Assembly: GCA_016200485.1 (NCBI GenBank)
Contig: JACQEP010000016.1
Location: forward strand, 1 to 64,000
Direction: 5' to 3'
Origin: Gammaproteobacteria bacterium
Lineage (GTDB): Bacteria; Pseudomonadota; Gammaproteobacteria; Tenderiales; Tenderiaceae
Length of the DNA: 64,000 bases
How positions within the stretch are numbered: the stretch's first letter is position 1; the number at the start of each line of letters is the position of its first letter. Shown one piece after another: positions 45,988-55,848 of the stretch. Under the pieces are notes generated by a model. That model worked only from the letters and a program-made list of their open reading frames with translations. It was not told the DNA's origin and made no database searches. The position numbers were made by a program, and so were the translations under genes.

Positions 45988-46734
45988 ATGGATATTGACG
46001 CTATTCTCCTCGCCGGACTGATTTTCGCCGCTGCATTACTGTATGCCGCAGTCGGTCATGGCGGCGCCTCCGGCTATCTTGCCGCGATGGCCTTGTTTGG
46101 TATCGCGCCCGCCACCATGAAACCCACCGCCCTGGCGCTGAATGTCCTGGTGGCCAGCATCGGCACATATCGTTTCGCACGCGCCGGACATTTCGACCGA
46201 CGCCTATTTTTGCCGCTGGTATTGTGTTCCGCGCCCGCCGCCTTCATTGGCGGCTATTGGCAACTGCCCGCCGTTTTTTACGCCCCGTTATTGGGTGTTG
46301 TTCTCGCCTACACCGCCCTCTGGATGTGGCGTGGCGCACCCACCTCCCACCAGGAACGAATTCACACACCACCCACACTGCCCTTATTAATCAGCGGCGC
46401 CGGTATCGGCCTGCTCTCCGGCTTGACCGGTGTCGGTGGCGGCATTTTTCTCAGTCCGCTCATGATCATGCTGGCCTGGGCTCCCACGCGCACTGTGTCG
46501 GCGATTGCCGCGCCGTTTATTTTGGTTAACTCAATCGCAGGCTTGATCGGTTTGAGTAGCGCCGGAATTAGTTGGCCACAGTCATTGCCGTTATGGGCAT
46601 TGCTGGCGTTGGTGGGCGGGTTGATTGGGGCTGAGTATGGCAGTCGCTACCTCAGCACACCCTACATCCGCCGCGCATTGGCATTAGTGCTGGTCGTGGC
46701 CGCATTGAAAATGATCGCGCGCAGTTTTTCCTGA
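45988..46734 (+). CDS. TauE/SafE-family (TSUP) membrane permease
   Basis: 248 residues with seven or eight membrane helices and two copies of the family's Gly-rich motif (AAVGHGGASGYLAAMAL near the N-terminus, GLTGVGGGIFLSPLM in the second half). TSUP proteins export or move sulfite, sulfonates or other C2/sulfur anions. Given sat and a possible sulfur-oxidising host, sulfite export is plausible but unproven. It is monocistronic. Confidence 0.88.
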   Translation: MDIDAILLAGLIFAAALLYAAVGHGGASGYLAAMALFGIAPATMKPTALALNVLVASIGTYRFARAGHFDRRLFLPLVLCSAPAAFIGGYWQLPAVFYAPLLGVVLAYTALWMWRGAPTSHQERIHTPPTLPLLISGAGIGLLSGLTGVGGGIFLSPLMIMLAWAPTRTVSAIAAPFILVNSIAGLIGLSSAGISWPQSLPLWALLALVGGLIGAEYGSRYLSTPYIRRALALVLVVAALKMIARSFS

Positions 46735-47093
46735 ACACATTCTCAAAAAAAGGCAGTACGCCAGCTTCTTCCTACCCCTTCTTACGGCTTTATTTATTTT
46801 TTACCGTCTACACAGTGTGCTTGGTAACCCTTGCCATTCATCATGAGTTTTGCCACCCCCTTTTTTAGACAATAAAGCCCTATTAAATATATAGATATGA
46901 ACAACATCCCGTCCGGCCAAGGATGCGCCATCCAAGACATGAAAATAGGTTATTTAACATTCCCGCCTGAGCTCGGCTCAACTATTCACCCCACTGGCCG
47001 TTATGTTTTCGTGGCCCAGTCACCGCCACAGGACTGGCCGAGTGGATCAGTCCCATATCGAATATTCTCTGACATCAAAGACAAGGGGGTCTC
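46735..47093. other. Intergenic region before the chemoreceptor gene
   Basis: 359 bp. It contains a pyrimidine stretch TTCTTCCTACCCCTTCTTAC (about 46767-46786) similar to the one at 40-61, and T-rich sequence that could end the permease transcript. A 66-codon frame (46897-47097) overlaps the chemoreceptor ATG but has no recognisable product and no good ribosome-binding site. AAGGGGGT precedes the ATG at 47094. Confidence 0.4.
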
Positions 47094-49140
47094 ATGAACT
47101 CGTTCCTCGCTCCCGCTGCGGCCATCATGAATCGCATGCGTTATTCCCAAAAGTTTGCACTCATTACGCTAATCGTCTTCGTGCCGATGATGATACTCGC
47201 CACCATGCTGCTGCAACGTATCCACGATGAAATTAATGTCACCCGGCAAGAACAGCTCGGGCTGCAATACCTGAAACAAAGCCGGCAACTGTTGCAACAC
47301 ATCGCCCAACACCGGGCGATGACGGGGGCCTACCTCAATGGCGATCAAAGTTTCCAAAGCAAGATTATGGACAAGCGCGGGACTGTTGATGCTGCGTTCA
47401 CCAAGCTGAAAGAGATGGAGAGCAGCGAGAACACTCGTCTCGAGCTCAACAGCGAGCTAAGCGCCCTGCAAAGTAAATGGGAAACCATTAAGAACAGCTC
47501 CATGAGCATGTCCCCACCCGAGAGCCTCAAGACACACACCGCCCTGCTGGCGGATGTGCTCGACTACAACGCACGCATTGCCGATAACAGCCAGATGAGT
47601 CTGGACGGTCATGCAGATGCATTTTACCTCGGTGACATTCTGACCAACAAATTGCCGCTGGCCCTCGAATCCCTGGGTCAGGGACGTGGCCTGGGGGTAT
47701 CGATCGCGGCCAAGGGCGAAATTACACCCGAGCAAAAAACCAAGATCTCGGTACTGCTTGATCGCGTCAATATTGCCATCCAATCAGTCAAATTCGAAGC
47801 CAAGTTGGCCACCAAACATGACGTGGGATTACAGGCCAAGCTCGACAAGGGGTTTGAAGAGGGTGCCGCAGCAATCGCCATGCTCACGAATTTCTACACC
47901 ACCGCGTTTATAGACGCCACGGCCATCCAGGTAAAACCAAACGAGGTCTTCGATACAGCCACCTTTGCCATTGATAAAAGCTTTGAGAACTATGATTCGG
48001 CCCTACCGGAACTGGGGGCGCTCTATAACGCCCGCATTGCCAGTGGCACCAAGGCCATGTGGTTAGATGGCGGGTTGGCTGTCGCAGTACTTGGACTGGT
48101 GGCCTACATGTTCGGCGGCTTGTACTCATCCATTGAAACCAATATTGTCCAGACGGGGCAGGCGGCACAGCGCCTGGCAGGCGGCACAGCGCCTGGCAGG
48201 CGGCGATCTCACCACTCGCCTCACCATTAATACTCATGACGAAATGCAGGGCATTGCCACCAGCTTTAATACCATGGCCCAGCAAATGCAACAGGTGCTG
48301 GAGAAAATTGTCGGCAGCGCTGCGCAATTGGGATCGGCGTCGGAAGAAGTCGCAACCTCTTCTCAAGACAGCGCTAACAACATTGATCGCCAGCGCCGGG
48401 AAACAGAGCTGGTCGCGACCGCCATGAATCAAATGACCGCGACCGTGCATGAAGTGGCCAACAATGCCGCTGGCGCGGCCACCGCTGCCAGCAAGGCGGA
48501 GCAAGAGGTTCGTAATGGATTAAGCGTGGTGAATAACACCGTGACCACAATCAGCCACCTGGCCGCTGAGGTGGAAAAATCGGCGGGAGTGATCAAACAA
48601 CTGGAAAGCGACAGCCAGGCGATCGGTAAAATTTTGGACGTCATCAAATCCATTGCCGAGCAAACCAATCTGCTGGCGCTGAATGCGGCGATAGAAGCGG
48701 CACGCGCCGGTGAACAGGGCCGGGGCTTTGCCGTGGTGGCCGACGAGGTACGCACCCTGGCCAGCCGCACCCAGCAATCGACCGTTGAAATCGAGGCCAT
48801 GATCGCCAAGCTGCAAACGCAATCACGCAGCGCAGCGGCCACCATGCAGGAAGGCAGCAAGACTGCTGAAACCAGCGTCAGTCAGGCGCATCAGACCGAA
48901 CAAGCGTTACAGAGCATCAGCGCTTCGGTATCCACCATCAATGAAATGAATACCTTGATTGCCAGCGCAGCGGAAGAACAAAGCGCCACCGCCGAGGAAA
49001 TGAACAAGAATGTTTCGAATATTCGCGACCTGGCGGAACAGACCGCCAGCGGCTCGGAACAAACCAAGAGCGCAAGCCAGGAATTAAGCCGCCTCGGCGC
49101 TGAACTGCAAAATCTGGTGGGGCGGTTTAAGATTTCGTAG
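47094..49140 (+). pseudogene. Methyl-accepting chemotaxis protein, frameshifted by a 19-bp tandem duplication
   Basis: The first frame (47094-48230) encodes TM1, a periplasmic sensor domain and TM2 (about residues 325-345), then fails in the HAMP domain. The second frame (to 49140) continues with [22 protein letters not shown] and the signalling domain [27 protein letters not shown]. The break coincides with GGCGGCACAGCGCCTGGCA present twice in a row (48161-48179, 48180-48198). Removing one copy restores a single frame of about 675 residues. The sensor has no recognised ligand. It is either a recent inactivation, a slippage-reversible switch, or an assembly error. Confidence 0.88.
48161..48198. 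repeat. Exact 19-bp tandem duplication in the chemoreceptor gene
   Basis: Two adjoining copies of GGCGGCACAGCGCCTGGCA. The unit length is not a multiple of three, so the second copy shifts the HAMP domain out of frame. Confidence 0.95.
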
Positions 49141-49141
49141 A

Positions 49142-49207
49142 GTAGGGTGCGCCATGCGCACGCGCGCTTTTTAGCAGCAAAGCAATGGTGCGCATGGCGC
49201 ACCCTAC
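49142..49207. terminator. Inverted repeat between convergent genes
   Basis: GTAGGGTGCGCCATGCGCAC (49142-49161) and its exact reverse complement (49188-49207) are separated by 26 nt. They lie between the chemoreceptor stop (49140) and the end of the oxidoreductase gene (49215). It probably serves as a bidirectional transcript end and resembles REP-like elements. Confidence 0.6.
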
Positions 49208-49214
49208 GTTGTAT

Positions 49215-52200
49215 TTACAACAACACCCGCTCAATCCCACCCTGCTTCGCCTGCTCGATAAAACGGCTCTGCCAACCGGCACCGAGTTGCTTATTGGCCA
49301 GCTCGACCACAATATAGGCAACCTCGGCATTAGTATCGTCGCCATAACGAGCCAAGCCTTGCTGGCAGGCGGGGCATGATGTCAGCAACTTCACCTGTCC
49401 TGTTTCCGCACGCGGCTGCCCCGTTAGGGCGGTGATGCCTTTTTGCAACTCTTCCTGCTTGCGGAAGCGCACCTGGGTGGCGATGTCCGGACGCGATACC
49501 GCAAATGTGCCTGCCTCGCCGCAACAGCGCGGCGAGAGTTGCACATCCTGATTCAACAAAGTCGACGCGACCTTGATTGGATTGTGCGTCTTCATCGGTG
49601 TGTGGCAAGGATCGTGATACAGATATTTCACACCATCGACATTCTCCAAACTGACACCCCGCTCCATCAAAAACTCATGGATATCGAGCAAGCGGCAACC
49701 CGGGAAGATTTTTTCGAACTCATATTTCAGCAACTGATCCATGCAGGTGCCGCAAGACACAATGACGGTCTTGATGTCGAGATAATTGAGCGTGTTGGCA
49801 ATACGATGGAACAATACGCGATTATCGGTCGTGATCTGACGCCCCTTGGCTGCATCACCACTTGAGGTTTGCGGATAACCGCAACAAAGATAGCCTGGCG
49901 GCAACACTGTCTGCACGCCAGTGTTATAAAGCATCGACAATGTGGCGAGACCGATCTCGCTAAACAACCGCTCCGAGCCGCAACCCGGAAAATAAAACAC
50001 GGCTTCGGTTTCTTCAGTAACCCTGGTCGGATCGCGCAAGATCGACACTGTCTTGGCGTCCTCCGCGCCCAGCATGGCGCGCATGGTCTGTGACGGCAAC
50101 CCAGCCGGCATCGGCTTCTTCATGAAGTTGATGATCTGCGCCTTGACCGGCATCTTACCGGTAGTCGCCGCAGGCAGTTCCTTTTCGCCAAACCAGCGTT
50201 TTTGCTTGAATATGCGATGTGCCAAACGTTGCGCGCCGTAACCCCACTCGATCATCAGCTTACGCATAATCTTGATCGTTGCCGGATCGGTGATATTCAA
50301 AAACGCCATTGCCGCCCGCGTGCTGATATTGGTGCGCTTCTGGCCGCGATTCTGGAGTATGGTCCGCATGCGGATTGTCACATCACCGAAATCGATATTG
50401 ACCGGACACGGATTCAAACACTTGTGACACACCGTACAATGGTCGGCAACATCGTTCATCTCATCGAAATGACGAATCGAAATCCCGCGCCGTGTCTGTT
50501 CCTCGTACAGAAACGCTTCAATAATCAGGCCCGAGGCCAAAATCTTGTTGCGCGGCGAATACAACAGATTGGCGCGTGGCACATGGGTACTGCATTCCGG
50601 CTTACACTTGCCGCAACGCAGACAATGCTTAATGTCGTCATTGAGCGCGCCGAGTTCGCTTTCTTCGAGAATCAGCGCCTCTTGCTGCACTAAACGCAAA
50701 GAAGGTGTATAGGCGTTATTCAATCCTGAGCCCGGCATCAACTTGCCGCGATTGAAATTGCCCTTGGGATCGATCTTCTGCTTGTAATCGGCGAAACGCT
50801 GAACATCGGCCGCACCCAAATACTGAAACTTGGTGATGCCGATGCCGTGCTCACCGGAAATAACACCCTCCAACGCAGTCGCCAGATGCATCACCCGCCC
50901 AACGATCTGGTCCGCTTCCTGCAACATCTGATAGTCATTGGAGTTGACCGGAATATTGGTGTGCACGTTGCCATCGCCAGCATGCATATGCATGGCAACG
51001 AATAAGCGGCTGGTACGTATCTCTTTATGAATCTCATCCAGACGCTTACGCACTGGCTCCAGATCCTGGCCATGGAAAATATCTTTCAGTGGTCGTTCTG
51101 CCTCGTGGCGATAGGAAATGCGTAAATCACGGCGCAACAGGAGATTAAACAGCGTATCACCGGGCTGTAGCGCAGCACGCGCCTCGGCATCCAATAATTC
51201 ATCATGGGCTACCGCCGGCTGATCGAGACATTCCATCAATGTCGTCCAGCGACGCTCCAGCTTGCTGACATACTCAAGCGCGGCACGACGCTTGGCTTCG
51301 AAAATCGCCGCTGCTTCACTGCTATGCTCATAGCCCGGCGCGCGCCGTGACTCCGGCAAATCGCCTTGCAGATACTCACGCACCGCCGCCAGCATGCGCA
51401 GCTTGTTGCGCGTTGAATATTCGATATTGATGCGCTCGATGCCGTCGTTGTAGTCACCCAGACGCTCCAGCGGAATCACCACGTCTTCATTCACTTTGAA
51501 GGCGTTGGTGTGGGCGGCAATGGCGGCGGTACGTGAACGATCCTCCCAGAACCGGCGCCGCGCCTCGGGGCTGACCGCCACAAAACCTTCAGCGTTGCGG
51601 GCATTGGCCATGCGCACCACGGTGGAAGATGCTTCGGCGACGGCGTTTTCATCGTCGCCCGCGACATCGATCAACAACACCATCTTCGGCCGCTCGCGGC
51701 GTGGCGCCTTGGTGTTATAGTTCACGGCCTTGACGTAACGCTCATCGAGATGTTCCAGCCCCGACAACATGACATTGGGATTGGCATCGAGATAGTTCTT
51801 GGTTTCGAGGATCGCCGGTACGGCAAGGCTGACGTTATTGCCGAAAAATTCCAGACACACCGTGCGCGTGAATTTGGGTTCACGATGTAAAATAAACACG
51901 CCCGAGGTAATCAGGCCATCACAGCCTTCTTTCTGAATTCCTGGCAAGCCGCCGAGAAACTTATCGGTGACATCCTTTCCCAAGCCACGTTTGCGAAACA
52001 GGGTACCAGGCATGCGCAACAGCTCCGGCTCGCTGCGTCGTGTCTTGCCATCGGCTTTGTAACGCGTCACACGAAACGTGACTTCCGCCTGATCGTGGAT
52101 CTTGCCAAGGTTGTGATTGAGACGTTCAACTTCAAGCCAGTCGGCGTCCGGCGTCACCATCCGCCACGACACCAGGTTATCCAGCGCCGTGCCCCACAAC

Positions 52201-53069
52201 ACCGCCTTCTTGCCACCGGCATTCATGGCGATGTTACCGCCGATGGTGGAGGCATCCTGTGAGGTCGGGTCGACCGCAAAGACCAGTTTATTGGCATGAG
52301 CCAGATCGCTGACCCGGCGCGTGACCACGCCCGCCTCGGCGCGCACGGTGGCGACCTTGTCCGCAACACCCTCCAGCGCGCGATATTCAACCTGCCCCAG
52401 CGCTTCCAACTTCTCGGTATTGATCACGGCAGTATCGCCATACAGGGGCACCGCCCCGCCGGTATAACCGGTACCGCCGCCCCGCGGGATGATAGTCAGG
52501 CCCAGCTCAATACAGGCCGCGACCAGGGGCGCGATCTCGGCCTCAGTGTCCGGCATCAACACCACCAGCGGGTATTCCACGCGCCAGTCGGTGGCGTCCG
52601 TCACATGCGACACCCGCGACAGGCCATCGAAACGGATATTGTCCTTGCGGGTGACTTTGGCGAGGCGTCTGAACACCTTTTTGCGCAACGCCCCCTGCCG
52701 CGGCAACCAGGCCTCGAACTCGGCCACCGCCACCCGCGCCTTGGTCACCAGCTGCAAGGCCCGGTCATTACCCGACGCCCGGATCAGAATCTGGTCCAAA
52801 CGATGGTGCAAGGCATGCGTCAAAGACCCCCAGCGGCTAGGATTTTCCAGCAGGTCATCCTGGATAAAGGGATTGCGCTGAATGACCCACATATCCCCCA
52901 GCACTTCGAACAACATCCGCGCCGAGCGACCCGTGCGGCGAGCGCCTCGCAGCTCATTGAGGACGCCCCACATGGAATCGCCGAGGTAGCGTATGACTAT
53001 CTCACGATCGGAGAAAGACGTGTAATTATAGGGGATTTCGCGGAGCCTGATCCCGCTGTCTAATGTCAT
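49215..53069 (-). CDS. Large FAD-linked oxidase/Fe-S oxidoreductase (DUF3683, GlcD-GlpC-like)
   Basis: 1284 residues. The N-terminal 160 residues resemble DUF3683. An FAD-binding (PCMH) domain follows with [17 protein letters not shown] (about 212-228), then an FAD-oxidase C-terminal domain, two ferredoxin-type clusters ([16 protein letters not shown] and [16 protein letters not shown], about 855-930), and two CCG domains ([34 protein letters not shown]). The make-up is that of D-lactate/glycolate-type dehydrogenases feeding electrons to the quinone pool, fused in one chain. The exact 2-hydroxyacid is unknown. It is monocistronic. Confidence 0.9.
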   Translation of the reverse strand: MTLDSGIRLREIPYNYTSFSDREIVIRYLGDSMWGVLNELRGARRTGRSARMLFEVLGDMWVIQRNPFIQDDLLENPSRWGSLTHALHHRLDQILIRASGNDRALQLVTKARVAVAEFEAWLPRQGALRKKVFRRLAKVTRKDNIRFDGLSRVSHVTDATDWRVEYPLVVLMPDTEAEIAPLVAACIELGLTIIPRGGGTGYTGGAVPLYGDTAVINTEKLEALGQVEYRALEGVADKVATVRAEAGVVTRRVSDLAHANKLVFAVDPTSQDASTIGGNIAMNAGGKKAVLWGTALDNLVSWRMVTPDADWLEVERLNHNLGKIHDQAEVTFRVTRYKADGKTRRSEPELLRMPGTLFRKRGLGKDVTDKFLGGLPGIQKEGCDGLITSGVFILHREPKFTRTVCLEFFGNNVSLAVPAILETKNYLDANPNVMLSGLEHLDERYVKAVNYNTKAPRRERPKMVLLIDVAGDDENAVAEASSTVVRMANARNAEGFVAVSPEARRRFWEDRSRTAAIAAHTNAFKVNEDVVIPLERLGDYNDGIERINIEYSTRNKLRMLAAVREYLQGDLPESRRAPGYEHSSEAAAIFEAKRRAALEYVSKLERRWTTLMECLDQPAVAHDELLDAEARAALQPGDTLFNLLLRRDLRISYRHEAERPLKDIFHGQDLEPVRKRLDEIHKEIRTSRLFVAMHMHAGDGNVHTNIPVNSNDYQMLQEADQIVGRVMHLATALEGVISGEHGIGITKFQYLGAADVQRFADYKQKIDPKGNFNRGKLMPGSGLNNAYTPSLRLVQQEALILEESELGALNDDIKHCLRCGKCKPECSTHVPRANLLYSPRNKILASGLIIEAFLYEEQTRRGISIRHFDEMNDVADHCTVCHKCLNPCPVNIDFGDVTIRMRTILQNRGQKRTNISTRAAMAFLNITDPATIKIMRKLMIEWGYGAQRLAHRIFKQKRWFGEKELPAATTGKMPVKAQIINFMKKPMPAGLPSQTMRAMLGAEDAKTVSILRDPTRVTEETEAVFYFPGCGSERLFSEIGLATLSMLYNTGVQTVLPPGYLCCGYPQTSSGDAAKGRQITTDNRVLFHRIANTLNYLDIKTVIVSCGTCMDQLLKYEFEKIFPGCRLLDIHEFLMERGVSLENVDGVKYLYHDPCHTPMKTHNPIKVASTLLNQDVQLSPRCCGEAGTFAVSRPDIATQVRFRKQEELQKGITALTGQPRAETGQVKLLTSCPACQQGLARYGDDTNAEVAYIVVELANKQLGAGWQSRFIEQAKQGGIERVLL

Positions 53070-53231
53070 GATTTAGTTGGCCGATAACAATATCGGGCGA
53101 CTGCCCGCACAGGCCGCAAGTGTATCATGTCCATGGGATAGGATTAACTTGCCGCTGCTGCGGGAAGAAGGCCAGGGTGGCGGTGTCGTAACAATCCATG
53201 CATGTTGAAACAAAAGGGAAACTCGACTGTC

Positions 53232-54329
53232 ATGAATGACGCAACGAGCGGAGTGAATCTCTCGAGCTTTGTCCGGCTCGAACCGATCGCCTCCCTCCAG
53301 CCCGACCAGATCTCTGAACTGGCCGCCCAGGCCATGGAACAAGCCGCGACCAAAGGCCGCCCCCTGTTCAAGACTGGCGACAGCGACAACTCGCTCTGGT
53401 ACTTGATGGAGGGCGAAGTTGAGTTGCGCGCACCCGATGGCACTACTACCCGCATCGCCAGCAAAACACCGCAAAGCCGCCATCCGCTGGATAATCAGCA
53501 ACCGCATCGTTGCACTGTGACCGCGTTAACACCGGTGATCTTCATCCGCATCGACCGCGAGCTGGTCGACACCATGCTCGCCTGGGCGCAGAGCGCATCA
53601 TCCGACACCGAAGAAGTGATCATGAGCGGCGATGAAATCATCACCATCGACAAAGGCGCGCTCAAGAGCAAGATGCAGCACTCACCCAACTTCCGTAAAT
53701 TGCCTGCCGCCAACATCGATCTGCTGCTGGAAAAAATGGAACCGATGCGCGTCCACGCCGGTGAAGTCATCATCCGCCAGGGTGACGAGGGCGATTATTT
53801 TTACGTGATTGAACAAGGCGAGGCGCTGGTCACACGCATTGCCGATGCCGACGAACAAAATAATGATGACTCGATCGAAATGGCGCACCTGAGCGAGGGC
53901 TCAAGCTTTGGCGAGGCGGCATTGATTTCGGACAAGCCCCGCAATGCCACGGTCTCCATGCAAACCGACGGCGTATTGCTGCGGCTGAATAAGCAAGAAT
54001 TCCTGACCCTGATGCAGGAACCGATGCAGAACTGGATTACACTGGAAGATGCCGGAAAGAAAATTGCACAAGGCGCACAATGGATCGATGTCCGCGCCCG
54101 CAACGAATTCCAGCACCACCACATGCCTGGCGCGATCAACATCCCACTCAACGACACACACCGCCTCGCGCAGACACTTGCCCACGACAAACAGTACATT
54201 TGCTATTGCCAGACCGGCCGCCGCAGCTCCGCCGCGGCGTTTATTCTGAGCCAGTACGGCTTTGAGGTGAGCGTGATTAAAGGTGGCTTGCCGAATGTTG
54301 AGTCGATGGCGAGTCCTGGCGCGGCGTAG
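53232..54329 (+). CDS. Cyclic-nucleotide-binding and rhodanese domain fusion protein
   Basis: About 365 residues from ATG 53232 (ATG 53202 in the same frame is possible). The first cNMP-binding-like domain (about 10-115) is followed by a second (about 140-260) with the canonical GEVIIRQGDEGDYFYVI and EGSSFGEAALISDKPRNATV. A C-terminal rhodanese domain (about 275-360) has active-site CQTGRRS. Rhodanese with Cys handles sulfane sulfur; the cNMP domain suggests ligand-controlled activity. It has no DNA-binding domain, so it is not a CRP regulator. It is divergent from the large oxidoreductase. Confidence 0.87.
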   Translation: MNDATSGVNLSSFVRLEPIASLQPDQISELAAQAMEQAATKGRPLFKTGDSDNSLWYLMEGEVELRAPDGTTTRIASKTPQSRHPLDNQQPHRCTVTALTPVIFIRIDRELVDTMLAWAQSASSDTEEVIMSGDEIITIDKGALKSKMQHSPNFRKLPAANIDLLLEKMEPMRVHAGEVIIRQGDEGDYFYVIEQGEALVTRIADADEQNNDDSIEMAHLSEGSSFGEAALISDKPRNATVSMQTDGVLLRLNKQEFLTLMQEPMQNWITLEDAGKKIAQGAQWIDVRARNEFQHHHMPGAINIPLNDTHRLAQTLAHDKQYICYCQTGRRSSAAAFILSQYGFEVSVIKGGLPNVESMASPGAA

Positions 54330-54407
54330 ATTCTCCGGATTACGCCGCTCCGCGACTAACCAGACCACATAGTGCTCATTGTTTAATAATCGGCTGAAAC
54401 TATAAAT

Positions 54408-54430
54408 GAGCGATTCATGAATCGTCCCTG
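54408..54430. repeat. Degenerate copy of the GGGGCGATTC palindrome
   Basis: GAGCGATTCATGAATCGTCC keeps the core of the palindrome found at 861, 16273 and 34113, with two changes in the outer arms. It lies just before the end of the YqaA-like gene. Confidence 0.55.
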
Positions 54431-54441
54431 CGATTGATTTT

Positions 54442-54882
54442 TTACACCCACAACAACAAAAACGCATAGCGACACCCTCTGCCGATCGCCGTAAACAGTA
54501 GCGCCAGCCAAGGGTTGATGCGTAACCAGCCCGCCACCAAACACAGCGGATCGCCAATCACCGGCAGCCACGACAAAAGTAAAAGTGGACTCCCCCAGCG
54601 CTGTAGTTGTTTGAGCATCACCTGTTGCCGGGGATGACTCAAACTTCGGCCGGGAAAACGCACAGCCAGCCAGCGACCGATGCCCCACGAGGTCATGCCG
54701 CCGATGACATTACCGACCGTCGCCACCACAAACAGCGTGCTGATGGCATGCGTCTTCTCCAGCGCCAAGGCCAGCAACACCACTTCCGAGCCGCCGGGAA
54801 ACAGCGTGGATGAGACAAAGGCACTGGCGAACAGCCCCCATAAACCCCACTCCTGCACCCACTCGTCCATCGTCTCCATCAT
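54442..54882 (-). CDS. YqaA/DedA-like (VTT-domain) membrane protein
   Basis: 146 residues with four or so hydrophobic helices: WGLFASAFVSSTLFPGGSEVVLLALAL, ATVGNVIGGMTSWGIGRW, LLLLSWLPVIGDPLCLVAGWLRI, and a C-terminal helix. It is of the YqaA group in the DedA/SNARE-associated (VTT) superfamily, small inner-membrane proteins proposed to affect lipid or proton handling. It is monocistronic. Confidence 0.88.
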   Translation of the reverse strand: MMETMDEWVQEWGLWGLFASAFVSSTLFPGGSEVVLLALALEKTHAISTLFVVATVGNVIGGMTSWGIGRWLAVRFPGRSLSHPRQQVMLKQLQRWGSPLLLLSWLPVIGDPLCLVAGWLRINPWLALLFTAIGRGCRYAFLLLWV

Positions 54883-55101
54883 CCTAAAAAAAGCAAACGG
54901 CTAAGGCCGCAAAGAACGCGAAGGAAAATCGCCCAACAGGCGCATCTGCGCTCAAGGGTACCGCCTCAACACAACAGCGTTGAATATTTGCGTCCTTAGC
55001 GTCCTTCGCGGTTCTATCGTTCTTCTTCAGCTTGCACAAGGTAGCATCCCCCGCCGGGATATGCTAAACAGTCGGATCGAAATTGATTAGGAATCAACAC
55101 T
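54883..55101. repeat. Intergenic region with inverted repeat pieces
   Basis: 219 bp. GCAAAGAACGCGAAGGA (about 54907-54923) is partly complementary to GTCCTTCGCGGTTCT (about 55000-55014), a dispersed repeat type. No gene is supported. A ribosome-binding site for hemJ is weak. Confidence 0.4.
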
Positions 55102-55524
55102 ATGCTTTGGGTTAAAGCCTTTCACATCATTTTCATGGTCACCTGGTTCGCCGGACTGTTCTATTTACCACGCTTGTTTGTCTATCACGCGATGAGTGAT
55201 GACCCGCCGAGCCTGGAGCGGTTTAAGATTATGGAGCGCAAGCTCTTCTACGGCATTATGACTCCCGGCGCGGTGCTAACGACAGTGTTTGGCTTGTGGC
55301 TGGTGATGGGCTATGACCTGGGCCTTAACAGCGGCGGCTGGTTCCATGCCAAAATGGCCCTGGTGCTATTGTTAATTGGTTATCACGTTTGGTGCGGCAA
55401 GCTGGTGAAGGATTTCAAGCATGACCGCAACCGCCGCAGCCACGTTTTTTTCCGCTGGTTCAATGAATTCCCAGTACTGATTTTGATCGCGGCAGTAATC
55501 CTGGTCGTGGTTCGACCCTTTTAG
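55102..55524 (+). CDS. hemJ: Protoporphyrinogen IX oxidase HemJ
   Basis: 140 residues with four membrane helices. It shows HemJ hallmarks: N-terminal KAFHIIFMVTWFAGLFYLPRLFVYH with conserved His, and GWFHAKMALVLLLIGYH in the third helix. HemJ oxidises protoporphyrinogen IX to protoporphyrin IX in heme synthesis at the inner membrane in organisms lacking HemG/HemY. It is monocistronic, and a hairpin follows (55544-55570). Confidence 0.92.
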   Translation: MLWVKAFHIIFMVTWFAGLFYLPRLFVYHAMSDDPPSLERFKIMERKLFYGIMTPGAVLTTVFGLWLVMGYDLGLNSGGWFHAKMALVLLLIGYHVWCGKLVKDFKHDRNRRSHVFFRWFNEFPVLILIAAVILVVVRPF

Positions 55525-55848
55525 GCGCAACGTTTTGTACACACCCGGCGCCGGCAGGTCAAGCGCCGGGGATAAAATATTTCCCCGCCCTGAGACCGTC
55601 TCGGCAAACATTAATAACTAATTGAAACTTATAAAGATATATTTTAAGATCACGACGTGATCAGTTTAATAAATCTGTAACAACGGCGGCCACTTGGCAT
55701 GCCTGATTGTAAATCATGCACAGAGTTATCCACAGGATTAGTGCATAACATGGCAAATCAAAACAATCATAAGCAGTTAGCGTTACTCACTTAAGAAATT
55801 GCGTTAACAAGACCATTCAAAATACTCGGTTTTGGCGAGGGTGCTAAA
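55525..55848. other. Intergenic region upstream of priA with DnaA box
   Basis: 324 bp. A hairpin CCCGGCGC (55544-55551) / GCGCCGGG (55563-55570) follows hemJ, with no T-run. An exact DnaA box TTATCCACA is at 55726-55734. TAAAAT (55845-55850), with TTCAAA (55817-55822) at 22-bp spacing, is a poor promoter match near the priA start. No gene is seen. Confidence 0.5.

Noticed and set aside
46897-47097. 66-codon frame directly before the chemoreceptor gene
   Set aside because: No recognisable domain or ribosome-binding site; the ATGA overlap with 47094 could be chance. Kept only as a note.
52296-53063. Plus-strand frame opposite the start of the large oxidoreductase
   Set aside because: Antisense to a well-supported FAD domain; composition is that of a shadow frame.
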